From contig JBHEMZ010000001.1 in the NCBI GenBank assembly GCA_046262315.1, forward strand, positions 1 through 6,223: a stretch of DNA of 6,223 nucleotides. The letters run 5' to 3'. This document shows, piece after piece, positions 1 through 5,682 of this stretch. The notes under the pieces are model-generated. The model saw nothing but the letters and a program-made list of their open reading frames with translations, was not told where the DNA came from and ran no database searches. The position numbers and the translations under genes are program-made. Source of the stretch: JACVRM01 sp046262315. GTDB lineage: Bacteria > Actinomycetota > Thermoleophilia > Gaiellales > Gaiellaceae. Numbering within the stretch: position 1 is the first letter of the stretch; every line of letters begins with the position of its first letter.

Positions 1-2065
1 CGAGCCTGCGTTGCGAGAGCCTGGCCGAACCGTGATCTCGCTTCGCCCAGAGCCGAGAAGGCCACGATCGACGCCCCGACCGCCGCCACGGTGAGAAGGG
101 CCAGAAGCGAGACCGCGACGCTTCTAACCCGCCTGGATCGCCTGGCCGCCTCCTCCGACTGCGCCTTCGCTTGCAGCCACGCTTCGCGGCTCGCGGCGAG
201 GAAGTCCTCCTCTGCCGGGCCGAGGACGTCGCCGTGCACCGCCATCCACCCGAGCGCCACCTGGAGCGTGGTCCCGCGGTACAGAAGGTCGGGGTTGCGA
301 TCCTCCGCGCTCCATTCGGCCGCCGCGTAGCCGATTCGCTGTCGCGTCCGTAGGTCGTCCCGGCCCTCCTCGATCCAGCTGCGCAGTCGCGGCCAGCTCC
401 GCAGGAGCGCCTCGTGGGCGATCTCCAGCGAGTCTCGATCGGCTGTGAGCAGCCGAGCGTCGATCATCTCCGCGGCCACCCTGCGACTGACGGCGGGGTC
501 GTGGTCGCTGTCCAGCTCGCCGATCGAAAGCTGGCGACGCGTGTCGGCCGACCCCTCTCCGGGCGTGACGAGGCGCAGCATCAGACGGCGGCAGGCCTCG
601 CGCTCCGCATCGTTGAAGACCGTCTCGTAGAGCGCGTCAGCAGTCTGGGAGATGGATCCCGCGACGCCACCTGCCTCCCGGTATCCGGCGAGGGTCAGCG
701 TGCGGCCTTCTCTTCGGCGCCACGTCTCGGCCATCGCGTGTGACACGAGGGGAAGTGCCGCCGTCTCGCTTCCTGCATCGCCAAGCACCTCGTCGACCAA
801 GCCGTCCCCGAGCCGCAAGCCCGCCCCGACCGCCGGTTGTTCGACCGCCTGCTTCAGATCAGCCCGGCTCATTGGCCCCACGAGCACCTGGTTCGCGGTG
901 ATCCGTCGTGCGAGCCACGGGAACGTCGCGCAGACCCCGTAAAAATCCGCGCGCATCGCCAGCACAGCCCGGACACGGCTCGCAGCCGGGTCGACGACCG
1001 CCGCCAGCATCTCGATGAAGGTCTCCTGCTCGCGACGCTGGCTGAGCGTGAACAGCTCCTCGAACTGGTCGATCACCAGCAGCAGCCCACCGCTCCGGCC
1101 GCCGATCGAGTCCGTCAGCCGGCGCGCCTCCTCGGTGCTGACGACAGCCGAGACCGGGCCGGGGACGTCAGCCGGTGCTTCGTCCCGGTCCGCCGCCCGG
1201 CGAAGCTGGTAGGAGAGCTCCGCGGCAGGGTTGGATCGCGGCGATAGAAGGGCGACGGGCCATCGTTCGCTGCCGGGGATCACACCTGCCCTAAGCCCAG
1301 GGATGAGCCCAGCTCGGACGACCGAGGACTTCCCGCTCCCGGAAGGGCCGACGACAAACAGCACCCGCTCGCGGTCCAGCTGCTCGACGAGCGACGCGAC
1401 GAGCGCCTCCCGCCCGAAGAAGCGGCCGCCATCCTCGGGCTGGAACGCGGCCAGTCCCCGGTACGGGCAGACCTCCTGCAGACCCGCAAAGCGTGGGCTC
1501 GATACGTGCCCGATCGCCGCCTGGTACGCAGCGTCCTCCTGTGGATCCCACCCCGCGCGTATGAGCTGGATCACCCGGACCGGCTCCGCGAGGCCCTTCA
1601 GCTGTGCCGACCCGCGCTCGACCTGAGCGATCCCATCGACCCGGCGCGCGAGATGGACGACCCCTTCGCTGGCGAGGATCTCGCCGGGACCCGCCAGGGA
1701 GCAGAGCCGGGCCGCCAGGTTCAGCGCGCCACCGCGGAAGCCGTCCTGCACCTCGACGGCCTCGCCGGCATCCAGCCCCACGCCCACCGGCAGAGGGAAG
1801 GACGGGTCGGCGATCGTCGCCTCTACGAAGGCGGCCTGCAGCTCGGTTGCGGTACGGATCGCTCGCCTGGCCGACGTGAAGACGGCCATCACCTCGTCCC
1901 CGCGGAACTCGAGCCCTGTCGCGCCGCCGCTCTCGAGCGTCGTCCGCGCGATCGAGGCGAATCTGGTGGCGAGAGCCGCCCCGGCCTCGTCGCCGCGCTC
2001 CTGCGTGAAGGTCGTGTAGCCGCGGACGTCGGCTATGAGGAAGATCCGGAGAGTCCCACCCGCAT
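1..2065 (-). CDS. class III adenylate/guanylate cyclase - nSTAND ATPase fusion with membrane helix (3' end outside window)
   Basis: The minus-strand frame is open without a stop from 2177 down to base 1 and leaves the window. The N-terminal part (about 2054-1540) is a class III nucleotidyl cyclase domain. It has the two metal-binding aspartates (IADVRGYT and FRGDEV) and the Asn/Arg pair for transition-state binding in LNLAARL. A novel STAND NTPase follows, with the entry motif PYRGLAAFQPED and FFGRE, Walker A GPSGSGKSS at 1323-1349 and Walker B LLLVIDQFEELF at 1050-1085. A hydrophobic helix (VAVSLLALLTVAAVGASIV, about 52-120) is preceded by an Arg-rich stretch, as in a membrane anchor. Proteins of this layout usually continue into WD40 or similar sensor repeats, which would lie outside the window. 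The gene probably makes cAMP or cGMP under control of the STAND module. The start is unclear: no ATG, GTG or TTG lies in frame between 2177 and 1893. The coordinate 2065 is an ATG one frame off; one extra G in the GGG run at 2055-2057 would join it to the domain. Confidence 0.85.
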
Positions 2066-2103
2066 CGACGACCGTGGCTGGAGGAATCGAGGCTCCCGTG
2101 GGA

Positions 2104-2601
2104 TCAGAGGAGATCCGAGACGTCTCGGCAGTCGACGAGCGACGAGTCGATAACTGCGTGATCCCGGTCGCCCGTGGTCACGCAGAGCGACGTCGAATCA
2201 CCGCGCTTGGCGACGGAGACCGCACCCTCGGTGACGTACGTGGGGACGACGTCGGTCGGGACCCACTCGCCCTGGGTCACTCCCCGAGCCTCCGCGTCGC
2301 TCGAGACCTGGTCGGCGGTGTAGGTGTCCCAGTAGATGTGGATGTGGTTCCGCGAAACGTCGGGCGCGAAGTTGGCCTCCCATGTGACCGCGATCTCGTC
2401 CCCTTCCCGCATAGCGTCTGTGATCGTGATCTTGCAGCCGTCTGCGGGACAGGCATTCGCGACAGGAGTGGTCGACGTCGCCACGTCATCCGTCGTGGTG
2501 GCGCTCGAGCCCTCCGACGCGTCGTCGCCACCGCAGCCGGCGAAGGCGAGAGTCATGACCGACACTGGAACGACGACCCGGATGGCGACACTTCTGAACA
2601 A
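2104..2601 (-). CDS. putative secreted lipoprotein, partner of the cyclase
   Basis: 165 residues if started at the TTG at 2601. I chose this start because AGGAG lies 7 nt upstream and because it gives a compact signal peptide: MFRSVAIRV, a hydrophobic core, then the lipobox LAFAGC. Cleavage would leave a lipidated Cys followed by GGDD and a Ser/Thr-rich linker typical of actinobacterial lipoproteins. An earlier GTG at 2697 would add 32 residues without signal character and seems wrong. The mature part has paired cysteines (ACPADGCKI), then a domain with NHIHIYWDTYTADQVSSDAE, and late cysteines in SLCVTTGDRDHAV and VDCRDVSDLL, which could form disulphides outside the cell. I do not recognise a named family. 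The stop lies 38 nt before the presumed start of the downstream cyclase gene, so co-transcription is likely; an extracytoplasmic sensing or ligand-binding role for the cyclase system is only inferred. Confidence 0.75.
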   Translation of the reverse strand: MFRSVAIRVVVPVSVMTLAFAGCGGDDASEGSSATTTDDVATSTTPVANACPADGCKITITDAMREGDEIAVTWEANFAPDVSRNHIHIYWDTYTADQVSSDAEARGVTQGEWVPTDVVPTYVTEGAVSVAKRGDSTSLCVTTGDRDHAVIDSSLVDCRDVSDLL

Positions 2602-2608
2602 CGCGCGA

Positions 2609-2613
2609 CTCCT
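2609..2613 (-). promoter_or_regulatory. ribosome binding site of the lipoprotein gene
   Basis: AGGAG on the minus strand with 7 nt to the TTG at 2601. It decides the TTG start against the longer GTG start at 2697. Confidence 0.6.
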
Positions 2614-2630
2614 AGCGCTGGAGGAAGACC

Positions 2631-2636
2631 AGTCTA
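2631..2636 (-). promoter_or_regulatory. possible -10 element (TAGACT) of the lipoprotein-cyclase operon
   Basis: TAGACT fits the TAnnnT pattern and would start transcription near 2624, leaving a leader of about 23 nt that contains the AGGAG. No convincing -35 hexamer is visible at the usual spacing, so this is weak. The palindrome at 2657-2668 sits just upstream. Confidence 0.25.
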
Positions 2637-2656
2637 ACGCGTCGTTCGCTCTGCTA

Positions 2657-2668
2657 CATAGGCCTATG
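2657..2668. repeat. perfect 12-bp palindrome, operator-like
   Basis: CATAGGCCTATG is its own reverse complement. It is framed by CTGC (2651-2654) and GCAG (2669-2672), which also pair if TA at 2655-2656 is bulged out. It overlaps the stop codon of the winged-helix fragment and lies upstream of the lipoprotein gene. No T-run follows on either strand, so it does not look like an intrinsic terminator. A repressor site is possible but not shown. Confidence 0.4.
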
Positions 2669-2984
2669 GCAGCTCGATCGCACCGAGCCCGAGCCACGCA
2701 GCCAGGTCCTCCAGCTCCGCCTGCACGGCCCTGGTCATGGTGCGCGTGAAGCTCACATCCTCGTGGATCGTGTTCACGCGCAACAAGGCGGCCTTGCGGT
2801 CGGCAGTGGCGTCGAGCTTCCCGACCAGCCGGTCACCGCGGAGGATCGGGAGAGCGTAGTATCCCCAGCGGCGCTTGGCGGCGGGCTTACACATCTCGAG
2901 CGTGTACTCGAAGTCGAACAGCTCCAGCGTGCGGACGCGGTCATGGACGAGTCGGCCGAAGGGCGACAGCAGCGCCGTAGGCCC
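2664..2984 (-). pseudogene. C-terminal fragment of a YcaQ-like winged-helix DNA-binding (HTH_42) protein
   Basis: The frame is open from 3005 to the TAG at 2664. Recognisable family sequence starts near TALLSPFGRLVHDRVRTLEL and runs through LFDFEYTLE, RRWGYYALPILRGDRLVGKL and DATADRKAALLRVN to a helical end (AELEDLAAWLGL). These are the signature segments of the C-terminal third of the HTH_42/YcaQ family, whose members are usually about 350-400 residues. Members of this family are linked to interstrand crosslink repair (YcaQ) or are uncharacterised. About 105 residues remain here and the N-terminal winged-helix part is missing. A gene caller would use the ATG at 2894 (76 residues), but the homology extends upstream of it with no start codon, so this is a 5'-truncated remnant. 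Immediately upstream the sequence changes to a LuxR-type ATPase fragment in other frames, which marks a recombination or deletion junction near 2985. Confidence 0.65.
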
Positions 2985-3186
2985 CTCGAAGCCCTCGCCG
3001 CCAGCTCAAGCAGCAGCTCGCCCCGCTCCTCCCCGCGAGCGGCTCTTCGAGCGCGCGCCGTAGGTACCGCACGGCGCTCTCGAGGCCTGCCTCGGCGGCG
3101 GCGCGACCTGCCGCCTCGCGGAGCAGCTCGACGGCACCGTCGACGCTCTCCGGCGGTGTCAGCAGGAGCTGTGCGTGCTCGGCTTT
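2985..3186 (-). pseudogene. fragment of a LuxR-family/AAA ATPase regulator (TPR-like region), frameshifted
   Basis: From 3177 downward the minus strand reads HAQLLLTPPESVDGAVELLR, then AAGRAAAEAGLESAVRYLRR and ALEEPLAG. It then continues one frame off as EERGELLLELAARAS. This is the pattern of the linker and helical TPR-like repeat region of large actinobacterial LuxR-type ATPase regulators, which are usually 900 residues or more. Only about 65 residues are present. The two frames join if one base is added to the C-run at 3031-3034 (a G-run on the coding strand). No ATPase motifs and no LuxR helix-turn-helix are present. The piece is bounded on both sides by unrelated fragments, so it is dead sequence. 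The family assignment rests on remembered family pattern only. Confidence 0.5.
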
Positions 3187-3240
3187 GATCTCCTTCTCCT
3201 CACGCAAGCGAGCGACGTCGCGGCGAAGGCGGCGCACTCT
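3187..3240 (-). mobile_element. possible remnant of an IS3-family OrfA C-terminus
   Basis: The frame that contains the LuxR-like piece is preceded by RVRRLRRDVARLREEKEI. This closely resembles the leucine-zipper end of IS3-family OrfA (pattern LRRENARLREEREIL). Only 18 residues are left, with no terminal inverted repeats and no OrfB. The charged coiled-coil composition could arise by chance in GC-rich DNA, so confidence is low. Confidence 0.3.
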
Positions 3241-3555
3241 GCTCCCGGAGCTGATGCCGAACTCGTCTTTTCGAGCACTCGCGCCAAGGACCTCTGGGGC
3301 GAGATCTATACGAGTGCTCCGGACGGACGTTTTTTCGCCGGCCGCTACGGCGGTGCCGCCAACGCATATGTCACGCAGCTGCCCAGCGGGCTGACGACTC
3401 GGGTCGGGCGACAGGTAGGTGATGCCCTGTGGGCTCCCGACGGGCACCGAATCGCAACCTGGGAGGACAGCCGCCCGTCGTCGACGGTGTCGATTCGCAC
3501 CTCTACAGGGCGCGTCCTGCGACGGTTCCCTGGCGCGTTTCCGCGCGCCGCGATG
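3241..3555 (+). pseudogene. 5'-truncated TolB/PD40-like beta-propeller fragment
   Basis: The plus-strand frame reads ADAELVFSSTRAKDLWGEIY, then blades ending in the PD40 motif WAPDGHRIAT at 3430-3459 and STVSIRTSTGRVLRRFPG. Such repeats form secreted or periplasmic beta-propellers. The frame extends upstream to a GTG at 3175, but that part (MLGFDLLLLTQASDVAA) is antisense to the LuxR/IS3-like remnants. It makes a poor signal peptide, so the true 5' end appears lost near 3241. No ribosome binding site precedes 3175. The same frame runs straight into the next propeller body near 3556. Confidence 0.5.
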
Positions 3556-4542
3556 GTTCCTAGGTCGCAGGCGGGTGGCACGCGGATCCGGACTCTGGTC
3601 GACATCCCGGGGCCGATATATGACTTCGCGCACGATGGCAAGCGCATCGCGTAGGTGAATCGCCGAAGCGACGTCGTCGTCCGTCATGTTCGCGGGGGCA
3701 GGGCGGTGACGATCGGCTCGCTCCAGGATCAGACGGGAGGCTGCACATTCGTACCCTGCGGCGTGGTGCTGGCGGGTGACCGCGCGGCCTACTGGTACGA
3801 GGTCGGCGCGCTGAACCTGTTCCGGACGCTCTTCACGGCCTCGGTTCCAGGACTGGACGAGCAGAAGCTGGAAACGCTCGGGAGGTCGCCCGCGCCGGGG
3901 GGCGACCAGGGCGACCACCTCGTTGGCCCGGCCGGCGACGGCCGCCTGCTCGTCTACGGCGTCACGACCGTTGAGGCAGTCGATCCGAGGCACGTCAGGA
4001 TCAGCGGCGGAAAGGTCGTTCGGCTCGTGGCGGGCCGCCCCAGGCGCGTACCGGGGGTCGGCCCGGCAGCGCTGCTCGACGTCGCGGCCGGACGGCTCGC
4101 CGTGGTGCCCGCGGTGCGGCGCGCCCACACAGGAGGCGGCGGCGTCGAACTCCGAGACGCGCGCTCAGGCGTGCTGCTCCGGACGATTCGATTCGGCGGC
4201 ACGCCGGCCGGGCTTGCGCTCTCGGGCCGGATCGCCGCGGTGCTCCTGCAGCGAAATCCCCCGCGGATCGAGCGGTACGCGATCGCGACCGGCAACCGGC
4301 TCGCGACGACGACGCTCCCGGCCATGCCGATCGGCGGTATCGACGCGTCGCTGGACACCGTCGTCTTCCAGCGCGCCAAGGCTGTCTGGATGGTGGACGC
4401 GACGGGGCGTGTGCGCCGGCTTGCGCAGACGCCGGGCACACTGGTGGGCGCCTCGATCGAGGGTCGCCGCGTCGCCTGGGCCGAGAACCGGGGTGGACGC
4501 GGCTACGTGCGTGCCCTGACCGCTCCCGTAAGCGACGCCCTC
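3556..4542 (+). pseudogene. beta-propeller (PD40/WD40-like) protein, interrupted by an in-frame amber codon
   Basis: One reading frame carries a propeller protein of about 325 residues: TRIRTLVDIPGPIYDFAHDG, KRIA, a TAG stop at 3652-3654, then VNRRSDVVVRHVRGGRAVTI. Later repeats include DARSGVLLRTIRFGG, LALSGRIAAVLLQ, IERYAIATGNRL and ASIEGRRVAWAENRGGRGYV. Each blade shows the alternating 'GxRIAW / VxVRDxxTG' style of these repeats. TAG replaces what is naturally Trp (RIAWV), so one G-to-A change explains it. The GTG right after the stop has no ribosome binding site and starts in the middle of a blade, so I do not accept it as a true start, although a gene caller would give 3655-4728. The natural end seems to be near RALTAP (about 4530); the following Arg-rich tail to 4728 looks non-coding. 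No signal peptide remains. Function unknown, probably surface or periplasmic. Confidence 0.6.
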
Positions 4543-4759
4543 CGGCGCACGGTATGGGAGGAGACGGAGGCTCGTCGACGCGGGGGAGTACCCGTGGGCA
4601 CCGGATTCCCACCGACTCGTGTACCCGACGGTTCGTTGGCGGATAGCACCTGCAGCCCCAGACGCGCTCGTTGCCCACCAAGACGACGGGCGGGAGTACG
4701 AATGGGAGTACGGGCTTGTCTCCGCTAGTTGCAGCTTGTTGCAGTTCGTTGCAGCGTAA
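4543..4759 (+). pseudogene. PD40-like propeller fragment in a shifted frame
   Basis: The frame is open from 4520 to the TAA at 4757-4759, one frame off from the preceding propeller. It reads RRLVDAGEYPWAPDSHRLVY, with the PD40 motif WAPDSHRLVY at 4595-4624, then PTVRWRIAPAAPDALVAHQD. Its end (SASCSLLQFVAA) is encoded by the heptamer repeats and is not protein-like. The motif resembles WAPDGHRIAT in the fragment at 3241-3555, so the two may be blades of one former gene with the larger propeller between them. There is no start codon context of its own. Confidence 0.4.
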
Positions 4760-4806
4760 GTCCGGGCTCGTTGCAGCTTGTTTCACGTCGTTGCAGTTTG
4801 TTGCAG
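4728..4806 (+). repeat. phased GTTGCAG heptamer array (6 exact, 1 degenerate copy)
   Basis: Exact GTTGCAG occurs at 4728, 4738, 4748, 4770, 4790 and 4800; a degenerate GTTTCAC sits at 4780. Within the two groups (three copies, then four) the spacing is exactly 10 bp, about one helical turn, so a protein would bind along one DNA face. The gap between groups is 22 bp. The array ends 11 bp before the tRNA-derived sequence. Direct repeats beside a tRNA-borne att site are typical of arm-type sites for a tyrosine recombinase or its accessory factor; this role is inferred. Confidence 0.75.
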
Positions 4807-4817
4807 CGGTTCCGCGC

Positions 4818-4862
4818 GGACTCTTAATCCCAAGGTTGGAGGTTCGATTCCTCCACGGCCCA
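4818..4862 (+). tRNA. tRNA-Lys(CTT) 3' half only, candidate attachment site
   Basis: The sequence runs from the anticodon loop CTCTTAA (4821-4827, anticodon CTT) through a variable region and a perfect T arm: GGAGG 4838-4842, loop TTCGATT, CCTCC 4850-4854. It ends with the 3' acceptor strand ACGGCCC (4855-4861) and discriminator A (4862). No CCA is encoded. The 5' half is absent: no GGGCCGT acceptor strand and no D arm lie upstream, and the outer two pairs of the anticodon stem fail. A gene cut within the anticodon arm with an intact 3' end is what integration of an element into a tRNA gene leaves at the distal end. It cannot make a functional tRNA. Confidence 0.8.
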
Positions 4863-4865
4863 TAC

Positions 4866-4914
4866 TCCGTGCGAAGTCCGGCCCGCTTCGCGGGCCATGA
4901 CGACTTCGCACGGA
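4866..4914. terminator. nested inverted repeat / hairpin just after the tRNA fragment
   Basis: Outer arms TCCGTGCGAAGTC (4866-4878) and GACTTCGCACGGA (4902-4914) are perfectly complementary over 13 bp. Inside them GGCCCGC (4880-4886) pairs with GCGGGCC (4890-4896) around a TTC loop. The structure begins 4 nt after the tRNA 3' end, so it may be the terminator of the original tRNA transcript. There is no T-run after it, so a simple intrinsic terminator is doubtful; a cruciform-forming recombination or regulatory site is an alternative. Confidence 0.5.
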
Positions 4915-5064
4915 TTCAGCGGTCTCCGAGGGCGGCTGCGGCCGGACCGTGATGCTGACGGGATGGAGGCGGGCAGTTCTGGCGCTCCGCCTGCTCGGCT
5001 AGTGCTTCTGGCAGCGCCGGGAATCACCGCCCGCATCGAGCACGTAGTGCAGTCTTTCTGCGAC

Positions 5065-5532
5065 TTAACCCGTCGTTGTCGAGCTGCCTGCGCTCGAGGT
5101 GGTGGTCGCCGGGTCGTCCTGGAGAGCCGACCTGACCTTTTCGATCGCGGCCGCCTCCGGCTGGTCGCCGCCCCCGGCGGCGGCTGACACGGAGCGCGCG
5201 ATCTCGAGGACGAACGACCGGTACGCCTCCAGCTCGTCAGGAGCCTTGCTCTCGAGCAACCGCACTGACGACTGCAGCGCGTCGATCGTCTCGGACTCGA
5301 TCTCGGCGGGCGAATCGGTCATGCCGAACCCGAGACCCCGGCCCTCGGCGAGCTGGCGGACGAGCGGGCTCTGCGTGTTCCCGCGCGCTCCGGCTAGGTG
5401 CTTCGCGAGCGCGCCGGCCTCCTTGAAGGTATCGAAGAAGCCGCGGTCACTCACCGCGACGAGCATGCCCGCCCCGGTTGCGCCCTTGCGAAGGGTCTCG
5501 ATCTCGGTTTCGCTGAACTGTTGTTCGTTCAT
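5065..5532 (-). CDS. conserved hypothetical protein, small soluble helical
   Basis: 155 residues, start ATG at 5532 with a strong GGAAGGAG 4 nt upstream. The longer start at 5598 lies in the leader and is less likely. The protein starts MNEQQFSETEIETLRKGATG and continues with AGMLVAVSDRGFFDTFKEAG, ALAKHLAGAR and ESETIDALQSSVRLLESKAP, then DELEAYRSFVLEIARSVSAA. It ends with EAAAIEKVRSALQ and a low-complexity Ser/Thr tail. It has no signal peptide, no membrane segment and no catalytic motif I can name. The pattern of a GMLVAVSDRG segment, an ALAKHL helix, an LxxKAPDELExYRxFVLExA helix and a final EAAAIEKVRSAL helix resembles a small helical family, possibly TerB-like, seen as hypothetical proteins in actinobacteria. 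The gene is divergent from the kinase-like gene at 5683. It lies on what I take to be the host side of the tRNA remnant. Confidence 0.75.
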   Translation of the reverse strand: MNEQQFSETEIETLRKGATGAGMLVAVSDRGFFDTFKEAGALAKHLAGARGNTQSPLVRQLAEGRGLGFGMTDSPAEIESETIDALQSSVRLLESKAPDELEAYRSFVLEIARSVSAAAGGGDQPEAAAIEKVRSALQDDPATTTSSAGSSTTTG

Positions 5533-5536
5533 CCTG

Positions 5537-5544
5537 CTCCTTCC
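5537..5544 (-). promoter_or_regulatory. ribosome binding site of the 155-residue hypothetical gene
   Basis: GGAAGGAG on the minus strand, 4 nt from the ATG at 5532. It selects this ATG over the longer in-frame start at 5598. Confidence 0.65.
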
Positions 5545-5556
5545 GATCGGATACCT

Positions 5557-5579
5557 GAACCTGCCCGTTCGGGAGGTTC
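5557..5579. repeat. imperfect palindrome in the leader of the 155-residue gene
   Basis: GAACCT (5557-5562) and AGGTTC (5574-5579), and CCCG (5564-5567) with CGGG (5570-5573), pair around TT with one bulged G. It lies 12 nt upstream of the ribosome binding site in the divergent intergenic region. It could be an operator or a leader hairpin. Confidence 0.35.
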
Positions 5580-5667
5580 TGAATCCGGCAAATCCCATGC
5601 GTGAAGGGCAGCGCGTGCCTCGGCGACTGCTTCGCGGATTCGCGCTGCGCCACCGAATAGCCCCGGC

Positions 5668-5673
5668 TATACG
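5668..5673 (+). promoter_or_regulatory. possible -10 element for a leaderless kinase-like transcript
   Basis: TATACG ends 9 nt before the GTG at 5683, so transcription would start at or next to the start codon. No ribosome binding site is visible before 5683. Leaderless mRNAs are common in actinobacteria. No clear -35 is seen, so this is tentative. Confidence 0.25.
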
Positions 5674-5682
5674 CTCCCGAAC

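Noticed and set aside
1506..2153. 215-codon plus-strand open frame
   Set aside because: Antisense to the cyclase domain, which has clear catalytic motifs on the minus strand.
2035..2637. 200-codon plus-strand open frame
   Set aside because: Antisense of the lipoprotein gene; composition is not protein-like.
2941..4128. 395-codon minus-strand open frame
   Set aside because: Most of it is the antisense shadow of the propeller genes; only its last part (about residues 297-366) has protein-like sequence, and this is reported as IS3-like and LuxR-like remnants.
4001..4786. 261-codon minus-strand open frame
   Set aside because: Arg/Pro-rich antisense of the propeller body; its N-terminus is encoded by the heptamer repeats.
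4728..4806. CRISPR array
   Set aside because: Repeats are only 7 bp with 3-bp spacers, far too short for CRISPR, and no cas genes are present.
4824..5036. 70-codon minus-strand frame ending in VEESNLQPWD
   Set aside because: This ending is the antisense translation of the tRNA 3' half, a well-known spurious gene call.
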